Positions 41,562-53,975 of a DNA stretch of 64,000 nucleotides are shown piece by piece. Source of the DNA: Ctena decussata (taxonomy: Eukaryota > Mollusca > Bivalvia > Lucinida > Lucinidae); the NCBI GenBank assembly GCA_963989385.1, contig OZ022511.1, positions 4,836,001 to 4,900,000 on the forward strand, given 5' to 3'. The position numbers and the translations under genes are program-made. The stretch's first letter is position 1; every line of letters begins with the position of its first letter. The notes below the pieces were generated by a model, which saw nothing but the letters and a program-made list of their open reading frames with translations, was not told the origin of the DNA and searched no databases.

Positions 41562-43250
41562 AGGTCACCTGAGCCAGAGGCTCCGGGGGAGCTTATAGTA
41601 TGGTCAGGCTCCGTCGTCCGTCGTCGTCCGTCCGTCGTCCGTCCGTCCGTCCGTCCACAATTTCAAACGACTTCTCCTCTGAAATCGCTGGGCCGATTGT
41701 AACCAAATTTCATACAGAGCCTCCTGGGACCTTAGGAACAAAAAGTTGTTCAAACGGTCCTGGTCACATGACCAACATGGCCGCCATGCCCATATATGGT
41801 AAAAATCTAAAAAAATCTTCTTTTCCAGAACCAATAGGCCGATGGCCTTGAAACTTGGTATGTAGCATCGGGTACGTAAGTACTACCAAGATTATTCAAA
41901 TTATGATCTTGGGTTGACCTTGACCTTTTTTACGGTAAGGTCAAATTTGCTTCCTTGTCCTTTTATATGGCAAAATGCTAGAACATAAGATATCTTGGAA
42001 ACTGTTGAAGATTTTGGGCTAAAAATTTGTATCTACAGTCATCTTAATGAGTACATGAAAATTTATGAGTATAAGAGGTCAAGGTCATTCTTTGACCTTT
42101 GACCTAGAACTCTCATATTTTGACAATTCCAAACAATCTCCTTAAAAGCCCCTGTGCCATTTGCAACCAAACTTCATATAGAGCCTCCAGGAGTTGAGGG
42201 AACAAAAACTTATTCATATGGTCCAGGTCACATGACCAACATGGCCGCCACGCCCATATACGGTAAAAACCTTTAGAAATCTTCTTCTCAAGAACCAATT
42301 GACCGATGGCCTTGAAACTTGGTATGTAGCTTTGGGTACTCGAGTACTATTGAGATTGTTCAAATTATGACCATGGGTTGACCTTGTTTTTTTTTTTCGG
42401 CAAGGTCAAATATGGGAAAATGCTAGAACATAAGATTTCATGGAAAATTTTGAAGAGATATGCCTAAGAATTGGTATATACAGTTATCTTAATGAGTACA
42501 TGAAGATTTGTGAGTACAAGAGGTCAAGGTCATTCATTGACCTTTGACCCAGAACTCTCATAATTTGACAATATCAAACAATCCCCTAAAAAACTGGGCC
42601 AGTTGTAACCATTTCATAAAGAGCCTCCAGGGATTGAGGGAATGAAAATTTGTTCAAACAGTCCAGGTCACATGACCAACATGGCCGCCAGGACCATATA
42701 TGATAAAAACCTTTAAAAATCTTCTTCTCCAGAACCAATTGACCGATGGCCTTATAGCTTGGTATGTAGCATTGGGAACTCCAGGGCTATCAAGATTGTT
42801 CAAAATAATGACCTTGGGTTGACCTTGACTATTTTACTGCAAGGTCTAATGTGGGAAAATGCTAGAACATAAGATTTCATGGAAAGTTTTGAAGATTTAT
42901 GCCTAAAAATTGGTATCTACAGTCATCTTAATGAGTACATGAAGATTCATAAGTACAAGAGGTCAAGGTCATTCTTTGAATTTTGACCCAGCACTCTGTC
43001 ATTTTGACAATATCAAACCATCTCCTCAAAAGCCCCTGGGCCAATTTTGAAACCAAATTTCATATAGAGCCTCCAGGGGTTTTTCAAACGTCCAGGTCAC
43101 ATGACCAACATGTTCTGCATGCCCGTATATGGTTAAAACCTTTAAAAAAATTTTCACCAGAACCAATTGACCAATGGCCTTAGAGTAACTTACCCTAGCG
43201 TACTGAGGCTGAATGGACCCACGTGAGCTACAGGACCAATGGTCCTCTTG
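41562..43250 (+). mobile_element. Helitron-like tandem-repeat element B
   Basis: Starts AGGTCACCTGAGCC with a hairpin to GGCTCCGGGGGAGCT, then a CGTCCGTCCGTCC run. Four diverged units of about 440-465 bp follow (each with CACATGACCAACATGG and AAGAGGTCAAGGTCATTC). It ends in a hairpin, GGACCAATGGTCC, followed by TCTTG and T. No coding capacity. The design matches elements A and C. Confidence 0.65.
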
Positions 43251-43343
43251 TTTCTGATAGGCAAGCCAGAATTCTTCTTTAGTCGCAATACATACTAAAA
43301 TGCGGAACCTGGCAGAGCAAACCGATGCGCTTGCTTATGATTT

Positions 43344-44066
43344 AAATTTAAAGAGTTTCTACACTTCAGGAACTGACTGAATCAGATCCCAAATCCTATC
43401 CCCAACATCAAAGGGAAAGATTGACAAAGACATCCCAACAAACAATAAATTACAAATGATAAGCCGAGTCAGCAGCTCTTTCCCAAATAGGTGGCAACGC
43501 GGCTATCTTTATTGAACTAAATAATTTAGACCAGCAGAAGGGTTCAACAGACTAAGCAAATTATACGTAAAACATTTAACAACTATTTTTACCTATTTTC
43601 TATTTTTATTATAGAAGGGTTAGAATGAGAACACAATAAACTAAACAGCACCGAACATAAAACAAATGCAACCGGAACGAAAGTACCGCCTTAGGACGGT
43701 CAGTTATAACTACAGGGGGTTTTAAACCGGTTTTACTGGGCCCAAACGTTCACCCTCACCCTCCGCCGCGGTGCACACAATTAGTTGGTATTTCGGTTCG
43801 TATTGAGGTCCCCTAACTCATCAAAGAGTCATCACGGTCAACAATTAAAATTAAGAAAAGACCGCGAGGAAGCAAGGATGAGGACTCGACAGCCAAAACG
43901 TGTTGAGACACCTTGAGATCCCTGGGGCGTCAGCAACAACACTGGAACACTGGAGCAAAAGAAGACCACCAGTTGAACCCCGGTGGGCCGAGAAACAGAA
44001 TAACATCCGGCCCCAACCAACCAATATATAGCTTTATGTAGAGGCTATCATAGAGTCTGAACCCCG
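43344..44066 (-). mobile_element. Penelope-like element, 3' UTR copy
   Basis: About 720 bp of the 3' region of the family at 60.9-63.7 kb, starting at AAATTTAAAGAG and 5'-truncated just short of the RT stop region. It contains a 60-codon frame (43838-44020) also open in two other copies. Confidence 0.85.
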
Positions 44067-46198
44067 TTAAAGCCTGTTTTTGTTTTATACTCGTATGAAA
44101 ACTTAGATAATAGAATTTTATGACGTAACTAAACATCCGTTTATTATTACGATCCAAGCATTTCTAAAATAGATGGTGTTTAACTGATATGTGGTCTGCT
44201 TTATCAAGTTTCCTCTGTTCTAGCAAAGATAGCCTTTCTATTCCTCGAAAATGAGGTATAGCTTCCGCATTGAAAACGATATAATAACCTAGCTGTGGCA
44301 CCAATACTGTTTCCTTAGAAATAGCTATTGCACTCTGTTTATAAGATTTCAAGCGGATAAACACGTCCTCGGGTTTTGTCTTTGAGAATTTACTGGCGTG
44401 TAATGTATAATTAGCGTCTCTTTCTTAAGACAATGGTTGTCCAAGGAACAATAAACATTTATACACTAAGTGTGTAATAAAATCACCGGACGCTCTAAAG
44501 CCATTGAAGAGACAGTCCGGGGCTATAAAGCACCGACTATACGGAAATGTTTTGTTTCTTTTGTTGTATGTGCTTGTTTTGTTGGGCGTAATTAAGTATA
44601 CATGTATCAACCGATTCATTACTGCATTTATCTGGCTATCAGAATTGTTTACTGGTGATACGTCCAAGGACAATCATTCGCCAGGCTATAAGGCGAGACT
44701 TTCTCTCTTTAAGCGTACTCAAAATATGTAAGCACGTCTTGTCTATTTTGGCTATTAGACAAAAACAATGCCAAAAAATCGAAATCCGTCTTGTAAAGCG
44801 CATCTTGATTATTTGGAATACTTTATAAAGGAAAAAAAACTCCTGTCTTAAATCAGAAGCAATAAGGTATACATGTATCAGTTGAATCATTAGATAACTG
44901 ACGTTGCTTGAAAATATACCTTATAGCCTGTGCGAACAGCAAAACTTCAAATCAGCACATGAATGAGAGAAGGCTGATTAGCATCTTAGTTTAAAAAAAT
45001 AATTCTTTGAATCTTAGGAATCTAAAAGTGAAAAGTAAAAAGCCTGCTCTGTATGCGTACATGTACCTGCGGAGGCTTGTTGGATTAGTTACAGAAAACA
45101 AACGTTTTTGAGATGGCTTTTCCTGTGACAACAATAGGACATTTGTCATTATCAACAAAATGATCCCCCGACATTTTGTCAGTAATATGACTCAGTAGAT
45201 ACACAGCAAATAATATTTTTATCACCAAACGTGTAGGTTAATTTAAAGCGCTTTTCATAGTAATTTATGTCGAAATGTTTTCACCCCTGAAAGAACTATT
45301 GGGATTTTAAAGTACCCTCTCCTCTTGTCGTGAGTTTTGCACTACGGTTTCGTCATTGTAAACAACATGATCAAATTAAACACCCTAGAGTTTCACATAA
45401 AAGGTTTTGAAAAATAATTTAGTTCATATCAGTCGGCGACTAAAATGACCTACTCTCGATATCATTAACTTTAATGAAATTGTTAAAATACAATGTAGAG
45501 GCGTGAAGCCCTATTCATTATCCCACCTAAATTCATTTATTATTTCTAGAAGGGGAACCAGAAAGGGAAATAATTAATTTTGTAGAGCGTTTTGTTATTT
45601 TTCAAAAACTTGTTCCCGGTACTTTTCGCTGGTGATTAGAGTCCGTATGTGCACAGAAACTCCCATTTTATCACCAAACGTGAAGATTAAACCGTTTTTA
45701 TTCACAGTGAAACCTGTTTTCACGTTTTACAACTGGTATGACTATGGGGACCTTATGCATGGTTTTAACAATATTGCCATTTTCAATTTGATGCAAATTA
45801 TTATCACTTCTTCTAGCCTTTGCCTAAACTATATTTTGCCTAACAGCATTCGTCACTCAAATTTTGCAGATGAGTTTTTTTTTTCTTTTTAATGACGAGC
45901 GATATACCAACACTTGATAAACCAGCCAAATGTCAGAGAAAGTTATACATTATTAGATTTGAAATTAAGTATAGATGATAGTGGTCAAGGTACCCAAATA
46001 CAAACCGTTTTCAGCAGTTGTTTTCAAACTGTTTGTCTTCAATTATAGTCATATTTGGTAAATAGTATTATCTTTGAGTGTCACTTACAACTACATAAGG
46101 TTTCTTAAAAGGCAATACTAGATTATATTCTTCCCCCTGGTAAACAACAAAATTGCTTATTTCATTGATAATTGACAATTAAGAAATGTTAAACGAGC
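44067..46198. other. Featureless non-coding stretch
   Basis: About 2.1 kb with no recognised gene or repeat family. A motif, TATACATGTATCA, occurs twice near 44.6 and 44.87 kb. Confidence 0.35.
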
Positions 46199-46406
46199 AT
46201 GCTTACCGTAGTAAATACTATTGCGGAAATATTTCGCTTTGATATAGTAAGATTACAAATTCCGTGTTTCAATGTGATGTCCATGTTGCATACCATTCAC
46301 CTAGTACTTGTTTTTGGAGATGCATTAGATCTAGTTTTAGCCAACACTAGCCTAAGGTAATGTCCGTTTCATATGCGGATACTGTTAATTCTTCTTCTTC
46401 ACTTTT

Positions 46407-48844
46407 AGCTCACCTGAGCACGAAGTGCTCAGTTCGTGCTCAGGGTGAGCTTTTAGGATACCGTGATGTCCGTCGTACGTGTGGACGTCCGGACGTCCGT
46501 CAACTTTTGCTTGTGTACACTCTAGCGGGCACAGTTTTGATCCAATCTTTCTGAAACTTTGTCAGAATGTTTATCTTTATAAAATCTAGGCCAAGTTAAA
46601 AACTGGGTCATGTCCGGTCAAAAACTAGGTCATTAGGGCAAATCTTAGAAAAACCTTGTGTACGCTCTAGAAGGCACAGTTTTCATCCACAGTTCATGAA
46701 ACTTTGTCAGAATGTTTATCGTCATAATATCTAGGAAAAGTTTGGAACTGGGTTACGTCAGGTCAATAACTAGGTCACTGGGTCAAATCATAGAAAAACC
46801 TTGTGTACGCTCTGGAGGACACAGTTTTGATCCAATCTTTATCAAACCTTGTCAGAATGTTTATCTCTATGAACTCTAGGCCAAATTCGAAACTGGGTCA
46901 TGTCGGGTCAAAAACTAGGTCACTAGGTTAAACTTAGAAAAACCTTGTGTACGCTCTAGAAGGCACAGTTTTGATCCAAAGTTCATGAGACTTTGTCAGA
47001 ATGTTTATCCTTATAATTTCTAGAAAAAAATATGAAACTGGGTCATGTCAGATCAAAAACTAGGTCACTAGGTCAAATCATAGAAAAACCTTGTGTACAC
47101 TCTAGAGGACACAGTTTTGATCCAATCTTTGTGAAACTTCGTCGGAATGTTTATCTCCATAACCTCTAGGCCTAGTTTGAGACTGGGTTATGTCGGGTTA
47201 AAAACTAGGTCACTAGTTCAAGTCTTAGCAAAACATTGAGTACGCTCTAGAAGGCACAGTTTTGATCCAACGTTCATGAAACTTTGTCAGAATGTTTATC
47301 CCTATAATTTCTAGAACAAATCTGAAACTGGGTCGTGTCGAGTCAAAAACTAGGTCACTAGGCCAAATCTAAGAAAAACATTGTGTAAACTCTAGAAGGC
47401 ACAATTTTGATCCAACAGTCATGAAACTTTGTCAGAATGATTATCCTCATAATATGTAGGACAAGTTTGAAACTGGGTCATGGCGTGTCAAAAACTAGGT
47501 CACTTTTTTCAAATCTTAGAAAAACCTTGTGTACGCACTAGAAAGCATAGTTTTGATCCAATCTTCATGAAACTATACAAAAATGTTTATTGTTCATATA
47601 TCTAAGGCCCCTATGAAACTGAAATATGTCGGGTCAAAAACTAGGTCACTAGGTCAAATCTTAGAAAAACTTTGTGTACACCCTAGAGGGGACAGTTTTG
47701 ATCCAATCTTCATAAAAACACTGTCAGAATGTTTATCTTTATAAAATCTAGGTAAAATTTGAAAGTGGGTCGTGTCGGGTCAAAAACTAGGTCACTAGGT
47801 CAAATATAAGAACGACCTTGTATACGCTCCAGAGGGCACAGTTTTGATCCAATCTCAATGAAACTTTGTCAGAATGTTTATTCTTACAATATCCAGGCCA
47901 AGATTTAAACTGGGTCATGTCCGGTCAAAAACTAGGTCAGATCTAAGAAAAACCTTGTGTACGCTCTAGAGGATACAGTTTCGATCATATCTTTTGGAAA
48001 CTTTGTCATAATGTTCATCATGACAATATTAAGGCCAAGTTTGAAAGGAGATCATGTCGGTCAAAAACTAGGTCACAAGGTCAAATCTTAGAAAACCCTT
48101 GTGTACACTCTAGAGGGCACAGTTTTAATCCAATCTTCATGAACCTTTGTCAGAATGTTTATCCTCACAATATCCAGGCCTAGTTTGAAACTGGGTCATG
48201 TCAGGTCAAAAACTAGGTCACTCGGTCAAATCGTAGAAAAACTTTGTGCACACCCACAATTTTGATCTAATTTTCATGAAACTTTGTCAGAATGTTTATC
48301 TCTATAAAATATAGGTCAAGTTTGAAACTGGGTCATGTCGGGTCAAAAGCTAGGTCACTAGGTCAGATCTAAATTAAGTTATGCTGCAAGAATCAGCACC
48401 AACATTGCAATGATGCCAGCCACAAACTCCTTGGAATACATCAGTTTCATCACAGTGAGATAATGATGCTACCATTCTATCATCTGTCACAGTTCGCCTA
48501 GTTCAGTCTAGTTCAAATCCATCAAAGGAACTCAACATGAACAGGAACTTTTCGGAGAAGCGACTCTGCCATTTTCAGCTCACCTGAGCCTTACAGTATT
48601 GGTGTTAGCTGCCTCATCCATAAACATTTTCAAACATCTCTGAAACCACTGGGCAGACTAAACTCAAATTTCATATGGAGCCTACACATGGGTCAAAGGA
48701 TTGAAAGTTCTTCAAATGATCTTGGTCACATGACCAAGGTGGCCGCCATCCCCATGTTTGGTAAAACCTCTTATAAATCTTCACCAGAGCCAGTGAACTG
48801 ATTATTGCTCAGGTGAGCGATTCAGGGCCACCATGGCCCTCTTG
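46407..48844 (+). mobile_element. Helitron-like tandem-repeat element C
   Basis: Starts AGCTCACCTGAGCAC with a multi-arm hairpin, then a GTCCGTCGTACG run. About 13 diverged units of roughly 145 bp follow (ACAGTTTTGATCC, AAACTTTGTCAGAATG, CAAAAACTAGGTCAC). The last ~270 bp resemble element B's unit and end, with GCTCAGGTGAGC and hairpin GGGCCACCATGGCCC followed by TCTTG/T. The empty site at about 51814 shows insertion into a T run with no duplicated flank. Confidence 0.75.
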
Positions 48845-48884
48845 TTATATTCTTCTTCTTCGTCTTCTTCTTATTATTATTATA

Positions 48885-49071
48885 GGAACGACTGTAGTGT
48901 AGTGGATAAACACTCCAGACTATCAATCCAGGTCGCAAGATCGACCCCCCCCCCCCCCCACACACACACACACGCTTTTTCCGGTCTTTTGGGTGAGACT
49001 TTAACCCAAAGTCCCGTCTCCATATGACCTTGTTGATGGTGGGACGTTAAACCCGAGTTCATTCACTCACT
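48885..49071 (+). mobile_element. tRNA-derived SINE-B copy 1
   Basis: A tRNA-like head, TGTAGTGTAGTGGATAAACA, with a B-box-like GGTCGCAAGATCGA, a C run and (CA)n, then the 3' end GTGGGACGTTAAACCCGAGT. It is shared with 51856-52036 through the segmental duplication, not through independent insertion. Confidence 0.7.
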
Positions 49072-49249
49072 CTTATTATTATAACAACATTTTGGTCAAC
49101 TGTCTACTATGCTTCTGATTTTATTTTGTGATTTAAAACAGAAAGCAGGTAAGCATTTTGGTGTGTGTTGTACTGATGTACAATTCCTGTCATGGACTGG
49201 CCAAAGGCGTAGCTGTCTGCGCAAAAACGTAGATGCGTAATGAAATATT

Positions 49250-49508
49250 AAAAAATAGGTAACAATAATTGTTAAATGTTTTTCGTATAATTTGCTAAGT
49301 GTGTTGTAATCCTTCTGTTGGTATAAATTATTTAGTTCAATAAAGATAGTTGAGTTGTCACCTATTTGGGAAAGAGCTGCTGACTCGGCTTATCACTTGT
49401 AATTTATTGTTTGTTGGGATGTCTTTGTCAATATTTCCCTTTGATGTTGGGGATAGGGTTTGGGATCTGATTCAGTCAGTTCCTGAAGTGTAGTTACCCT
49501 TTAAAATT
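49250..49508 (+). mobile_element. Penelope-like element, 3' terminal fragment
   Basis: About 255 bp ending GTAGTTACCCTTTAAAATT. Copy 2 of the duplication (52200) lacks it, having GTCAACTT at that point, so insertion followed the duplication and replaced or added a few bases. Confidence 0.85.
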
Positions 49509-49691
49509 GACAAATTTCAACACACACATGCATATTAGATGATGCTGAAGTTTTGCAAATTGGACGTGATTTCAATAATAACTGCAAACAGACACGACTA
49601 TTTTAGGTTTAAACTCTCAAAGGGTATAAAGCATATATGTGCTTAATTTTAATCACCGTTATTTACGCCCCTGCTGGCTATTATCTAAAAT

Positions 49692-50243
49692 GAAGTCGAA
49701 AAAGGGGCATAACTCGGTCAAAAATTCCTTTTTTTTTGTTAAAAGTTAATCAGGTCATCTACCCCTTAAGCAATGTCTTCCTCCAAAAAATCATGTTCCT
49801 AACATCAGAGGTTCTCGAGATATTCTGCTAACAAGGTTCCATAGGCTTAAAATGCACTAAGTCGAAAAAGGGGCATAATTCGGTCAAAAATTCATGATTT
49901 TTTTTTTCAAAAGTTAATCAGGTCATCTACTTGATAAGCAATGCCTTTCTGCAAATAATCATGATCCTAGCATCAGGGGTTCTTGAGACATATTGCTAAC
50001 AAGGTTCCATAGGCTTACAATGCACTAAGTCAAAAAAGGGGCATAACTCTAAAAATACATTACCAGCGGAAAAAATACGTGTCTGCTTATTTTTCATGTA
50101 CATGCCACATATAAAATTTCAAAATCTTAGCTTAAGCGGTTTTTTAGTTTCCTAGCTGCTTAAAAGGACGGACGGACAGACGGACAGACAGACAGGCCCA
50201 AACTAATATGCCTCCTCAACTTCTCCTAACTTGGGAGCATAAA
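49692..50243 (+). repeat. 175-bp tandem repeat with GGACGGAC/AGAC tail
   Basis: About three units sharing GTCGAAAAAGGGGCATAA and AACAAGGTTCCATAGGCTTA, then GGACGGACGGACAGACGGAC and CTTGGGAGCATAA. Probably a further tandem-repeat mobile element. It begins where the segmental duplication stops. Confidence 0.6.
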
Positions 50244-51049
50244 ATTGGGGTAAAGGTGGGTTTAAATTACATATGCGTGTTAGCATGGTCTTGGTAGCGC
50301 TGAATGTAATCATAAGGGAATCGTGATGAATACTAAGTGCTAAGTAATGAACAATTTATCAGAACATTGTGTACATTCTTCGCCATTTACCAGTTAGGTG
50401 CAAAACCAATAGAAGTTAAAAAAATACCACTTGAAGCAGTTAACTTATTTTGCAACAATAGCTAAAGTAGCCTGTTTGAGCAAAAGTGTTTTTTTTCTTC
50501 TTCATATTCTGGAGTGACCGCAATTTTCATGGTCATATGGGTAATTTTATCTGAAAGACCTATTACATAACTTAACGATTATGCAATAAAATTATGTACG
50601 AATAGTCTAAAAATTTGTACGCAAGGCCATTGAAGATCAGAAAATAAGCTACTTTTTAACGTGAATCAGTTATATTTTTGAGATTGCAATTTTGACCTTG
50701 GCCTAAATAATTTCAGACATAGCCTAAAGAAGTTACCTTCTGTAGCCTCACTTTGAATTTATTGTTGAAAAGGCACAATTTTAACTTATTCGAGTGATAT
50801 ATATTTTAACTTATAGAGGTTATGTCCCTGACTGTTTACTGACAACTGCTTTTCTTGATAAAGCGAAAGAGGCAGAATGGTCGTAGAAAAATCATCATGA
50901 AAAAATCTTCATGAATAATTGGGGTCGATCTCGGGTCCGACTGCAACAAGTAATTGCAAACGGTCTAGGTACCGACTGAGCTGCAGGGTCCTGTTCGGGA
51001 TCTACTGTTTTTCATCACCATATTACTCAAAATGAGTATAATACAAATG
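50244..51049. other. Non-coding stretch
   Basis: No gene recognised. A weak tRNA-like word, GCTCAGTCGGTA, on the minus strand near 50980 is too poor to call. Confidence 0.35.
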
Positions 51050-51190
51050 GTATTTGTTTTGTTTGTTTGCTTGGGTTTAGGCTTTACATGAGTCTTACAT
51101 TCCAGTCAAAACCCCCACGCCCCCGGTGAGATTCGAACTCGCGACCTTGCGATCACGGGTCCGACGTTCTACAATTTGAACTATTGGCGC
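51050..51190 (-). mobile_element. tRNA-derived SINE
   Basis: Minus strand: GCGCCAATAGTTCAAATTGT (A-box region), CGCGAGTTCGAATCTCACCG (B box), then a short body ending AAACCCAAGCAAACAAAC. Near-repeats AATGGTATT (51040s) and AATGATATT (51197-51205) may be the target duplication. It is not a tRNA gene because the head continues into a SINE body. Confidence 0.65.
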
Positions 51191-51606
51191 TCCGTAATGA
51201 TATTAGCGGGCCGTGAAAGACAAAGAAAGGTTCTTTAGTAAAACTAATACACACGGAGCATTTTACGCTAGGATAATAAATAACTTACTGGGTATACATG
51301 ATATATACATGATAGTGTAGGAAGCTTTTTGCTTGCCGTCTTCATGGTACAGAAATCACTGTATACGTGTTATATCTGGAATGTCATCATGTTGTGCTTG
51401 GAAACAGGGGACAAAAATCTTGCATTTTTTTTCACTAATCTTCTTGAAATCATTATTATCCTTCCTGAAATTATGGCACTTAAGATTTTAACGTATCACA
51501 GTTAAAAGTTTTATTTATAGACTAAGGGAGACTAATCTTGCATTTTTATGCTTTTCACTTTATTACGTTTTTTTTTTTTTTACTTGTATAGGTTATGCCC
51601 CTGACT
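51191..51606. other. No recognisable feature
   Basis: A/T-rich spacer with a T run near 51570. Confidence 0.35.
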
Positions 51607-52415
51607 GCTTACTGTAGTATATATTATTCCCGAAGTATTTCGATTTGATATAGTAGATTACAAATTCCGTGTTTCCATTTCGCATACCGTTCACCTAGTA
51701 CTTGTTTTTGGAGATGCATTAGATGTAGTTTAAGCCAACACTAGCTTAAGGTATTGTCCGCTCAAAGGCTAAAACTTCTGATGCGGATACTGTTCATTCT
51801 TCTTCTTCATTTTTATCTCCTTCTTCTTCTTCGTCTTCTTATTATTATTAAAGGAAGGGCTAAAGTGTAGTGCATAACACTCCCGACTATCAATCCAGGT
51901 CGCAAGATCGATACCCCCCTCCCCCCCTCCGTTTCTCCAGTCTTTCGGATGAGACTTAAAACCGAGATCCCGTCTCCATATGACCTCGTTGTTGGTGGGA
52001 CGTTAAAACCGAGTTCATTTCACCCACTCTTATTATCATAACAACATTTTGGTCAGCTGTCTACTATGCTTCTTGCTTTATTTTGTGATTTAAAACAGAA
52101 AATAGGTATCCATTTTGGTGTTTGTTGTATTGATGTACAATTCCTGTGATGGACTGGCCAAGGGCGTAACTGTGTGCGCAAATACGTAGATGCGTAATGA
52201 AATATTGTCAACTTGACAAAATTTCAACACGCACCTGTATATTTGATGGTGCTGAAGTTTTGTAAATTGGACGAGATTTCAATAATAACTGCAAACAGAC
52301 ACAACTATTTTGGGTTTAAACTCTCGAAGGGTATAAAGCATACATGTGCTTAATTTTAATCAACGTTATTCACGCCCCTGCTGGCTATTATCTAAAATGC
52401 ACTGCTCCGTTTTGT
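51607..52415 (+). repeat. Segmental duplication, copy 2 (empty-site copy)
   Basis: Homologous to blocks of 46199-49691 but without the Helitron-like element and the Penelope fragment. It carries SINE-B at 51856-52036. It serves as the pre-insertion reference. Confidence 0.85.
51856..52036 (+). mobile_element. tRNA-derived SINE-B copy 2
   Basis: Paralogue of the 48885 copy by segmental duplication: GTCGCAAGATCGATACCCCC through GTGGGACGTTAAAACCGAGT. Confidence 0.7.
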
Positions 52416-52769
52416 TGTTTTGTCTTTTACCCTTTCTTCTTCTTTCCATGTCTAGTGTTTTGTGAGGGGGTCAAAATGCAAAGTTGATTCCCCTGAAAGT
52501 GTACCGATACACCTTAACTGGCGCAGTATTTGTCTACTGATGAAATGCATATCTGTTTTTGTTTTTCTGTTGTTTTTCTTTTTTTTTTATTTTGTTGCTG
52601 TTTTTGATTCAATATTCTTTCATCTGCAAAAATGATGCATTTTATCAGCACTTAGATGAAACCAAGTTGAATCAATCTGCGTTAAGAAACTTAATTATGC
52701 CAAGTAACCTCATTGGGAAGATAATCTATCATATGAAGCACTCGCTGCCCTTGTAGTGTGAGTATGTTT
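52416..52769. other. No recognisable feature
   Basis: A hydrophobic short frame at 52559-52756 (T-rich DNA) shows no family signature and was not called. Confidence 0.35.
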
Positions 52770-53004
52770 GAGCCGCGACACGAGAAAACCAACCATGTGG
52801 TTGTGCGCCCAGCGCAGACTCAGATCAGCCTGGGCATCCGCCCAGTCTGACAAGACTCGTCGTTAAGCGCTTAAAAGGTAGCCAAGGGACTAAGCTACCT
52901 TCATGAGGACAGCTAAGACTCTAATCAGACTGGGCGGATGCCCAGGCTAATCTGAGTCTGCGCTGGGCGCACAACCACATTGTTGGTTACTCGTGTCGCG
53001 GCTC
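52770..53004. mobile_element. Foldback MITE copy 5
   Basis: Full-length, with strong palindromy. Flanks GTTT / ATTT differ by one base. Confidence 0.85.
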
Positions 53005-53156
53005 ATTTGTTATTTCCGAGACGGAAACTTGCACCAACAAACCGTCAGCAAAAGGACATTAACTTTGGAACACGTTTTGCTCATATTGACACCGGATACC
53101 TATCAACCGCTATCAAATGATTATCTCTCTTCTTGTGATTCTTGTGTTTGATATTT

Positions 53157-53376
53157 GAGCTGCGACACGACAAAACCAACTATGTGGCATGAGCGTCACG
53201 CAAAGACGCATATCTGCCCGATCAGAATCTTTGCTATGCGCTTAAAAGGTAGCTTAGGGCCTTAGCTATCTCCATGGCGACAGCGAAGACACTGATCAGA
53301 CTATGCAGATGCCCATTTGATATGAGTATTCGCTTGGCGCACATTCCACTTTGTTGGTTTTGTCATGTCGCGACTC
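53157..53376. mobile_element. Foldback MITE copy 6 (diverged)
   Basis: Ends GAGCTGCGACACGA and TCATGTCGCGACTC. The centre is partly deleted. It lies 150 bp from copy 5 in the same region. Confidence 0.75.
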
Positions 53377-53479
53377 AATGTTGGATCATTTTGCCTTCAT
53401 TGGTACTGGATACCTATGAGCCACTCTTAAATAATTGCCACTATTCTTATGATTGTAAGACTATAAAAAGATCATGAGT

Positions 53480-53600
53480 GTCCATGTAGTTTGGGCAAAT
53501 CTCAACCGAGGGATCGGAATTTTAACCATGGACGAGGCTTGCCGAGTGCCTGGTTGAAATTCCGACCCCGGGGGTGAGACTTTCCTATCCTACATGGACT
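53480..53600. repeat. Palindrome with GAGGCTTGCCGAG apex
   Basis: Left GTCCATGTAG pairs with right CTACATGGAC, and inner GGTCGGAATTTCAACCA-type arms close on ACGAGGCTTGCCGAGTG. The apex is shared with the palindrome at 16.7 kb while the arms differ. Confidence 0.8.
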
Positions 53601-53975
53601 GGCTAATGATGCATTATTTTTCTTTCACCTTTAGCGGATTCTAGGCCTCAAGTCGAATGAGGCTTCAAAACAGAAAAAAAAATATTATGTAGTGATCTGA
53701 AGTAAATTTTGAGCAGCCCAGTGTGTTTATCGGGTCTTAAGACGGGAGTAAACAGAGTTTGCACGGAAAACACGATATGTTGACTAACTTATCGTCACGC
53801 GCGTCAAGTTTGCTAGCGACGTTTCATAACCGGTTTTAGTGACGGCATTAAGTTATCAAATCGAATAATAGTTTCGTTTGGTTACCTTTGCTTATGTCTC
53901 GGACGTTTGTAATTTCACTTTCCCTTTATTTTCATTTACATCAATTATGTGTTCGCAACATTCGTAAATTATATA

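Larger units (their letters stand above)
46199..49691 (+). repeat. Segmental duplication, copy 1 (with insertions)
   Basis: Matches 51607-52415 in three blocks: 46199-46406, 48845-49249 and 49509-49691. Between them lie a Helitron-like element and a Penelope fragment that are absent from copy 2. Confidence 0.85.

Noticed and set aside
41604..41851. Short frames in Helitron-like element B on both strands
   Set aside because: They span CCGTCC microsatellite and tandem-repeat DNA and recur only as repeat by-products.
51110..51190. Minus-strand tRNA gene
   Set aside because: A and B boxes are present, but the sequence continues into a SINE-like 3' body and the acceptor stem does not close.
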